From NCBI GenBank assembly GCA_002713495.1, contig PATA01000009.1:76225-87665 (forward strand): a stretch of DNA of 11,441 nt, written 5' to 3'. The translations under genes were made by a program, and so were the position numbers. Below the pieces are notes generated by a model. It had not been told where the DNA came from, made no database searches, and saw nothing but the letters and a program-made list of their open reading frames with translations. Position 1 is the first letter of the stretch. Every line of letters begins with the position of its first letter. Shown here piece after piece: positions 6,356 through 11,441 of this stretch. The DNA comes from Flavobacteriaceae bacterium. GTDB lineage: Bacteria; Bacteroidota; Bacteroidia; Flavobacteriales; Flavobacteriaceae.

Positions 6356-7060
6356 TTGAAAAATCAAAAAAACACTCTACTGAAGTATGTTTTTGAATTT
6401 ATCGTTGTCTTTCTGGGATTACTCCTCTCCCTTGCAATAGATAATTATAATAAGAAAGCTGAGAAACTAAAAAAGAAAAATACACTTTTAATTGAATTGG
6501 AAGAATCCATTACTAATGATGTAATTCAATTAGGAATAGTAAATAAGTCTCTTGATCAAGCTATTGAATCCGTTAAATTTATTTTAGAAGATGGAAAGAA
6601 ATCAGATTCTTTAATTGCGTATCATGTTTCCAATATTTCAGCTAAAACAGCTATTTCTTTTTTTCCTCAAAAAGGTATTTACAGTCAATTAATCAATTCA
6701 AATTCTTTTGAATTGATTGATAACTCGAAACTTAGATCTAGGATTATTGATCTTTATGAACATTTAGAGGATAGGAAAGACGCTGCTGATTTAAAAAATG
6801 ACTTTTTTGTTGAAAGTTTCGACAAATCAATTGTAAATAAAATTCGTTATAGAATTCAAATAGTTGAAGTAGATAATTCGGTTGATCTAAATACCAAAAT
6901 AATTAATTATGAAGTCGATCAAAATATATTAAGTGATAAAGTATTCATTGGATACATTACAAACGCTGAAAAACGAATATACTTCTATAAAGAATTACTT
7001 AAGAAATACAAGAATGTTATGTCCGAAATATTATTGATTTTAAACAAAGAGAAAAATTAA
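6356..7060 (+). CDS. membrane-anchored protein of the DUF6090-like kind
   Basis: This 234-residue protein has a single membrane helix at about residues 12-29 (EFIVVFLGLLLSLAIDN), followed by a charged helical stretch KKAEKLKKKNTLLIELEESI. Further on, GIYSQLINSNSFELIDNSKLRSRIIDLYE (about 108-135) is the kind of Y..L..S....I.N..LR..I..LY pattern seen in the Bacteroidota DUF6090 group. No enzyme motif is visible. Start codon TTG at 6356-6358 was chosen because it precedes the helix directly and there is no in-frame ATG before residue 222; GGAAA just upstream is too close to be a typical ribosome site. It lies 14 nt after the lactonase-like gene on the same strand, so the two probably share a transcript. 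Function unknown; the family call is from recalled pattern only. Confidence 0.65.
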   Translation: MKNQKNTLLKYVFEFIVVFLGLLLSLAIDNYNKKAEKLKKKNTLLIELEESITNDVIQLGIVNKSLDQAIESVKFILEDGKKSDSLIAYHVSNISAKTAISFFPQKGIYSQLINSNSFELIDNSKLRSRIIDLYEHLEDRKDAADLKNDFFVESFDKSIVNKIRYRIQIVEVDNSVDLNTKIINYEVDQNILSDKVFIGYITNAEKRIYFYKELLKKYKNVMSEILLILNKEKN

Positions 7061-7065
7061 ATAAT

Positions 7066-8241
7066 CTAAAAATTATATGCAAATCTTATAAAAATTCCCA
7101 CCCTCATTAATCTTATATTTTTGTCAATTTGATTATAAATTAATTGAGTTAAAAGCATTGAATCAATGCTATCTTTAAACTCATAAGAAATAGATGGCAT
7201 TATTAGAAGCATTTCTTCTCCTTTCATATAAAATGCTGTTAATGAACCATTTAGTGCTGGAGTAAAATTTCCAGTTAACTGACTGAAATAAGTAAATTTT
7301 GAAGGCATCAATCTTTTAGCAGAAATATCCATTAAAAAAGATCCAAATAAATTATCATCAGAGGAATTTACTGTTGTTCCTAGACTATTATATAGAAATG
7401 AAGTATTGAAATAAATACCTGATTTAGTAGAATAATCAACAGAAAAAGAGGTACTTAAAGCATCATTAGAAATATTTTTATTTGTTTTCGGATTAAAATA
7501 AGTTGATTCAAGAGTAATTCCTGCATTATTGTAATTTGTAGCCATACCAAATCCAAATACAATATCTTCATAATAATTTCCTGCAAGAAATTGAAAATCA
7601 CTACCATTTAGATTAAATTTCCATAAACCTGCAAAGACTGACTGATCAAGGTTTTTTCCTGGCTTGGCTGAAAACTCAATAGTTGACATTTCATCAGTAT
7701 AATATTGAAATCTTAATGCATCGACACCAAGCCTTTCCTGGTAATCAAAATCAATTAAACTATATGCATTAAATAAATCGTTTGGATTCCAAGCTAAATT
7801 AACCCCCCAATTAATTCTTTGCCTTCCTAGTCTTAACTCCCACTTATCAGATGCATACTTCATGTAAGCTCTATCAAAAATAGAATGAATAACAAATTTT
7901 CTTCGATCATATGGGACAAAAGATAAGTCCAGCTCACCTGTATCATTATTTAAAAATTTTCCAAGATTGGGATTTGATCTTGTGGCTTGGCCGAAAAATC
8001 CTCTATTTCTAATCTCAACCACAGCGTCAAATCTTGAGTTAAGATTAACTTTGATTCTTAAACGATTATGTATTAAATTATCTGATAGTGTCGAATCAGA
8101 ATCAATCACTGATAAAGAATTCATATAACGTAAATAACCAGAAAAGTTAATTTTATCTTTCCATTTGGATTCAACTTCATCTTGAGCTTTAATACTAAGT
8201 GTAAAAACAATTGTAATCAAAAAAAATAGTATGTTTTTCAA
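7066..8241 (-). CDS. beta-barrel outer-membrane protein of the export operon
   Basis: This 391-residue protein has a signal peptide of about 19 residues (IKAQ) and is otherwise a run of amphipathic strands with a C-terminal Phe, as expected for an outer-membrane barrel inserted by BamA. The segment RLGRQRINWG (about 137-146), then NPNDLFN and an ERLG shortly after, resembles porin-like families such as DUF1302 or alginate-export-type barrels. It follows the LolD-like ATPase by 6 nt and is last in the operon, so it is likely the outer-membrane part of the same pathway. Its stop faces the plus-strand gene ending at 7060 with a 5-nt gap. The substrate is unknown, and a structural role rather than a transport role cannot be excluded. 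Confidence 0.78.
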   Translation of the reverse strand: MKNILFFLITIVFTLSIKAQDEVESKWKDKINFSGYLRYMNSLSVIDSDSTLSDNLIHNRLRIKVNLNSRFDAVVEIRNRGFFGQATRSNPNLGKFLNNDTGELDLSFVPYDRRKFVIHSIFDRAYMKYASDKWELRLGRQRINWGVNLAWNPNDLFNAYSLIDFDYQERLGVDALRFQYYTDEMSTIEFSAKPGKNLDQSVFAGLWKFNLNGSDFQFLAGNYYEDIVFGFGMATNYNNAGITLESTYFNPKTNKNISNDALSTSFSVDYSTKSGIYFNTSFLYNSLGTTVNSSDDNLFGSFLMDISAKRLMPSKFTYFSQLTGNFTPALNGSLTAFYMKGEEMLLIMPSISYEFKDSIDSMLLTQLIYNQIDKNIRLMRVGIFIRFAYNF

Positions 8242-8247
8242 ACCAAT

Positions 8248-8934
8248 TTATTTGATTTTTTTATCAGAAAGTATTTTGCCGTCTTCCAAAGTAATAATTC
8301 TATTTGCTCTATCTATTACCCTTTGATCGTGGGTAGAAAAGATAAAAGTCATTTTTTCAGTCTTATTCAGCTTACTCATTATATCAAGGAGGTTGGCTGT
8401 TGATGATGAATCTAGATTAGCAGTTGGCTCATCAGCAAGAACGAACTTTGGTTTTGAAGCTAAAGCTCGAGCTACAGCAACTCTTTGTTGCTGCCCTCCT
8501 GATAACTGATTAGGTCTTCTATTTAATTGATCTTCTAATCCAACGGAATTTAAAAGTTCAATTGATCGTTTATTTCTATATGGCTTAGATAGTCCTTGCA
8601 TCAACATTATAAATTCAACATTTTCCTTAGCGGTAAGAACAGGAATCAAATTATAAGATTGGAATACAAAACCAATATTTTTTAATCTAAAGTCAATTAA
8701 TTCATTTGAACTTAATCCAGTAATTTCCTTTTTCTCAATCAAAACTTTTCCTGAAGTAGGTGAGTCCAATCCCCCAATTGAATTTAAAAAGGTTGTTTTA
8801 CCTGATCCTGATGGACCTACAATAGCTGTGAACTCACCCTTTTCAAAACTTATACTAACATCATTTAAAGCTATAATATCTTGATCTGCTTGTTTATATA
8901 GCTTGGAAATATTTTTTGTTTCAATTACATGCAT
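8248..8934 (-). CDS. LolD/MacB-type ABC transporter ATPase
   Basis: This 228-residue protein is a complete nucleotide-binding domain: Walker A GPSGSGKT (40-47), Q-loop FQSYNL with Q92, signature LSGGQQQR (144-151), Walker B FVLADEP (164-170) with catalytic Glu169, D-loop NLDS (173-176), and switch His202 in STHD. Length and sequence fit the LolD/MacB/FtsE group, whose partners are FtsX-fold permeases that extract or move substrates by mechanotransmission rather than carry them across the membrane. Two such permeases lie directly upstream (10-nt gap to the first), which makes it the shared motor of a heterodimeric LolCDE-like complex. Start MHVIETKN is the usual one for the family. It is not given the symbol lolD because another lipoprotein-sorting system may exist elsewhere. 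Confidence 0.93.
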   Translation of the reverse strand: MHVIETKNISKLYKQADQDIIALNDVSISFEKGEFTAIVGPSGSGKTTFLNSIGGLDSPTSGKVLIEKKEITGLSSNELIDFRLKNIGFVFQSYNLIPVLTAKENVEFIMLMQGLSKPYRNKRSIELLNSVGLEDQLNRRPNQLSGGQQQRVAVARALASKPKFVLADEPTANLDSSSTANLLDIMSKLNKTEKMTFIFSTHDQRVIDRANRIITLEDGKILSDKKIK

Positions 8935-8944
8935 AATAATAATT

Positions 8945-10165
8945 TTATAATGATTTAATAGCCTGAGCAGGATTTAATTTAAGCGCCCTTCTGGCGGGAA
9001 AAAGAGAAGATATAAGTGTAACAAATAAAGTAAGTATAGTTATCATTATATAATAATTCAAAGGAAGTGAAGTATAGACCATTGATTTCATTCCAAAAGC
9101 ATCTAGGCCCTCCGATACAATTGACAAATCAATACCAATTTGACCATAATACGAGATCATTAAATATGATAATAAAATTCCAACCGGTAAAGCAATTAAT
9201 GATATAAAAATAGTTTCAAAAAGAATCATTAAAAATATTTTTGATTTATTCAATCCAACTGACATTAGCATTCCAAGCTCTCTTTTTCTCTCTAGAACTG
9301 CCATTAGCATTATATTAGCTATACCAAATGAAAGAGCTAATAAAATTATACTCATGAAAATCAGAAAAAACCAAACCATTAATTCTTGAACAGATCCTAA
9401 TTCAGGAGACAAGTCCTTCCAAGTTTCTACTTTATTATTACTATTCATATTTGAAAGCTTTTTTTTGAAAATATCCGTATGCCCAATATTATTTAATACA
9501 ATTGCAATTTCATGAACACTAGATTTGTTTTCTATAAGTTTTATTAAATCTTGTTTTTTTACATAAACAGTACCTCCATCAAATATTGAATTAGCACTTT
9601 TATAGATACCCTCAACTTTAAACTTTACTCTTTGTAAGTCTCCATTATCATCAACAAAAGTGAATGATATTTTCTTCTTTAAATCTAAATTTAGGTTATC
9701 AGCCAATTTTTTTCCTATTATTACTGGCTTACTTTTAATTTTTGAAAAATAATTTCCATCAATCATATTTTGACTAATATCAGAAAATGTTTTTTCTTCA
9801 TCAGAATCTATACCAATTAATTTAATTCCCTGTGCACCGTGAGCAGTGGATGCCATGGCTGAAATGATTACTCTACTACTATATTTTTTGACTAAACTAT
9901 CATTTTTCAATTCATCATAAATTTTGAGAGGCTCATCAATAGTGCTATTTATGTCAAGATTATATTCAAATGAAGGGTTATGTATCTGAACATGATGCAG
10001 ATAACTATCAATTGCACTTTTTACTCTTTGCTCATTTACACCTCTGCTCATTGCAACTGTGAACAACCCAGACCATAGACCTAAAATCATAGAAATTATA
10101 ACTATTGAACTTCTAAGTTTATTTCTCCAAACGTTTCTCCAAGCAATTTTTATAATTGTTCCCAT
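8945..10165 (-). CDS. FtsX/MacB-fold ABC permease, second copy in the operon
   Basis: This 406-residue protein has four membrane helices in the LolC/LolE/MacB layout: about 20-40, then a large periplasmic domain (about 41-260), then 262-290, 310-338 and 371-393. It opens with IKIAWRNVWRNK, has the coupling-helix-like ERKRELGMLMSVG (292-304) and ends in FPARRALKLNPAQAIKSL, all typical of this superfamily. It differs clearly from its upstream neighbour except for the first residues and a TWKDLSPEL-type segment before TM2, so the pair should form a heterodimer on the ATPase encoded 10 nt downstream. LolCDE pulls lipoproteins from the inner membrane; MacB relatives drive periplasmic substrate export. 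Which of these applies is not shown. The GTG/ATG choice is clear: ATG directly precedes the conserved N-terminus. Confidence 0.9.
   Translation of the reverse strand: MGTIIKIAWRNVWRNKLRSSIVIISMILGLWSGLFTVAMSRGVNEQRVKSAIDSYLHHVQIHNPSFEYNLDINSTIDEPLKIYDELKNDSLVKKYSSRVIISAMASTAHGAQGIKLIGIDSDEEKTFSDISQNMIDGNYFSKIKSKPVIIGKKLADNLNLDLKKKISFTFVDDNGDLQRVKFKVEGIYKSANSIFDGGTVYVKKQDLIKLIENKSSVHEIAIVLNNIGHTDIFKKKLSNMNSNNKVETWKDLSPELGSVQELMVWFFLIFMSIILLALSFGIANIMLMAVLERKRELGMLMSVGLNKSKIFLMILFETIFISLIALPVGILLSYLMISYYGQIGIDLSIVSEGLDAFGMKSMVYTSLPLNYYIMITILTLFVTLISSLFPARRALKLNPAQAIKSL
10125..10153 (-). repeat. 29-bp repeat, copy 1 (5' end of second permease gene)
   Basis: Identical over 29 bp to 11352-11380. 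It encodes KIAWRNVWR at the N-terminus, including synonymous positions, while the rest of the two genes is strongly diverged. Confidence 0.8.
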
Positions 10166-10168
10166 ATT

Positions 10169-11386
10169 TTATCTATTCATTGCATTGATTGGGTGAAGTC
10201 TCGAAATAATTATAATCGGATAAATGCAAGTTAATAAGGAAATAAAAATAATTATAAGTGAGTGAATGACTGGAATATCAAAAGAATTCATAAATGGAAT
10301 TACTGGTTCAAAACCCGCACTCTCTAGTTGAGCCGCAGCTGCGCCAAATAATCTAACTGGATTATAATGAAAATAATTTACAATTGGCCTTGAGATAATA
10401 ATTCCTGAGAGTGTTCCTACAAATGTTAATAAAACTGTTTCAAATATCAATGATATTATTAATTTAGATTTTTTCATACCTATAGAAATTAGAACCCCAA
10501 ACTCGTATAGTCTCTCCTGAGTCATCATTAGAACAGTTCCAAAAATACCAAAACTCACAATCATGTATAAAATAATAATTATTAGTAGTCCCCCAGCGTT
10601 ATCTGCTTCAATTAATTGGTCTAACTCAGGGGTCATTTCCTTCCATGTCATCACATCATTGGATTCATAGTCAGTTATAGATCTAATTTTTTTTGCTAAT
10701 TGATTTTCATCAAAATATTCATCTTTATTAATAACTAAACTTGTTAACATATCATCAGCTGAAACAAAGTTCTGAGCTACATCTAAGTTCATAAATACAC
10801 TCAAATTATTTAAGTTTGGATTTTTCATATCAATAATCCCATCGACAGGATAAACCCCAACTGCCTGCATCCCATGATAACCTTGCCCAATAAAAACAAG
10901 CGAATCACCAACTTTAAGGCCATAATATTTAGCAACTCCTTTACCTACTATTATAGAATTGCTATTTTTCTTAAATAATTCCCCATCTATCAATCTTTTA
11001 CTCCAATCAGTAAGTTTATTTTCGTTTTCTAATTGGACTCCTGTAATGTATACAAATTTTGACAAATCATTATTTGATGACAGGGCACCAGTCTGAATTC
11101 TTTTTAAAATATTAGAGACTCCCTCAGTATCTTCTATCTTATTATATGTATCTGGATCGATTTTAAATGAATTATTAATGTTCTTATCATCCCAATAACC
11201 CTTTGAATGTACTTGAATATAACCAGAGAATGAACCAACTACATTTTTAATCATATTGTCATACATTCCAAATTGTAGTGATCGCATAATAATTGCTAAA
11301 AAAACTGCGATGAAAATAGCTGCTATTGTTATTAAGCTTCTTCGTTTATTCCTCCAAACGTTTCTCCAAGCAATTTTTATTAACAT
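10169..11386 (-). CDS. FtsX/MacB-fold ABC permease, first copy in the operon
   Basis: This 405-residue protein has the same architecture as the next gene: helix at about 18-38, periplasmic domain about 39-262, helices at 264-288, 309-333 and 372-395. It begins LIKIAWRNVWRNK and carries QERLYEFGVLISIGMKKSK (290-308), the counterpart of the partner's ERKRELGMLMSVG. The C-terminus ISRLHPINAMNR is the degenerate form of the family's R-x-x-P-x-x-A ending. A loop of about 345-358 is Ala-rich (GAAAAQLESAG) and lies between helices 3 and 4, where the partner instead has GLDAFG. The gap to the partner gene is 3 nt, and the gap from the upstream stop is also 3 nt. A 29-bp stretch at its 5' end is identical to the 5' end of the partner. 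Confidence 0.9.
   Translation of the reverse strand: MLIKIAWRNVWRNKRRSLITIAAIFIAVFLAIIMRSLQFGMYDNMIKNVVGSFSGYIQVHSKGYWDDKNINNSFKIDPDTYNKIEDTEGVSNILKRIQTGALSSNNDLSKFVYITGVQLENENKLTDWSKRLIDGELFKKNSNSIIVGKGVAKYYGLKVGDSLVFIGQGYHGMQAVGVYPVDGIIDMKNPNLNNLSVFMNLDVAQNFVSADDMLTSLVINKDEYFDENQLAKKIRSITDYESNDVMTWKEMTPELDQLIEADNAGGLLIIIILYMIVSFGIFGTVLMMTQERLYEFGVLISIGMKKSKLIISLIFETVLLTFVGTLSGIIISRPIVNYFHYNPVRLFGAAAAQLESAGFEPVIPFMNSFDIPVIHSLIIIFISLLTCIYPIIIISRLHPINAMNR
11352..11380 (-). repeat. 29-bp repeat, copy 2 (5' end of first permease gene)
   Basis: Identical over 29 bp to 10125-10153, at the same codon positions just after the start of the upstream permease gene. Conversion between the paralogs, strong protein constraint, or an RNA-level signal could explain it. 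Confidence 0.8.
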
Positions 11387-11389
11387 AAG

Positions 11390-11441
11390 CTATTTTAATC
11401 TTGAAACAAATTGTGTGGAAAAGTAATTTTCGGGAACTTTA
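11390..11441 (-). CDS. C-terminal tail of an upstream gene, possibly LolA-like carrier
   Basis: The minus strand at the right edge reads in one frame K-V-P-E-N-Y-F-S-T-Q-F-V-S-R-L-K then TAG (11392-11390), only 3 nt before the permease ATG. The other two frames give unconvincing peptides. A 'x-P-x-x-x-F-[ST]-x-x-x-[LV]-x-R' ending is what I recall for outer-membrane lipoprotein-sorting (LolA-like) proteins that precede such permease pairs. The match is short, so the family is a guess from the tail and context. The presence of a same-strand gene end here is better supported. Confidence 0.4.
   Translation of the reverse strand, partial: KVPENYFSTQFVSRLK

Noticed and set aside
8248..11386. MacAB-type drug efflux pump
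   Set aside because: MacB is a fused ATPase-permease working with a MacA membrane-fusion protein and TolC. Here the ATPase is separate, there are two different permeases, and no fusion protein is seen.
1..11441. CRISPR array, insertion sequence or prophage
   Set aside because: No regularly spaced direct repeats, transposase, integrase or phage gene was seen on either strand.

Overview
The window is AT-rich and densely packed, with Bacteroidota-type signals: a perfect TTTG-N20-TAnnTTTG promoter, secreted proteins whose signal peptides end in AQ or SQ, an LptC-type lipoprotein, and outer-membrane proteins of the SPYS/NPASY type. Together these suggest a low-GC, probably marine, member of the Flavobacteriia. 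This assignment rests on sequence character and gene families only; no database search was run.

Region 1 (1-4843, minus strand) is one compact envelope operon. In transcription order it holds coaX (type III pantothenate kinase, split into two frames), a beta-barrel outer-membrane protein, a secreted TPR protein, an LptC-like lipoprotein, a 61-residue membrane protein, and a CNNM/DUF21-type membrane protein that runs off the left edge. Gaps are 0-8 nt, and three junctions are TAATG stop/start overlaps. One of these lies inside coaX, directly after a run of seven A.

Region 2 (4844-5309) is the only substantial non-coding stretch. It holds a tRNA-Phe gene with a textbook Bacteroidota promoter and a strong intrinsic terminator. 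After that comes a roughly 250-nt AT-rich leader with two mutually exclusive inverted-repeat pairings upstream of the next gene.

Region 3 (5310-7060, plus strand) is a two-gene unit: a secreted SMP-30/gluconolactonase/LRE-family beta-propeller, then a TTG-initiated membrane-anchored protein resembling the DUF6090 group. It converges on region 4 with a 5-nt gap and no visible terminator.

Region 4 (7066-11441, minus strand) is a LolCDE-like export operon. In transcription order it has the last 16 codons of an upstream gene (possibly a LolA-like periplasmic carrier), two different FtsX/MacB-fold permeases, a LolD-like ATPase, and a beta-barrel outer-membrane protein. ATPase, paired permeases, possible carrier and barrel would span the whole envelope. 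The cargo is unknown and this is the best candidate for an under-described system here. The other standout is the split coaX, where frame, motifs and a slippery A_AAA_AAA heptamer all point to one protein interrupted by a single-base shift.
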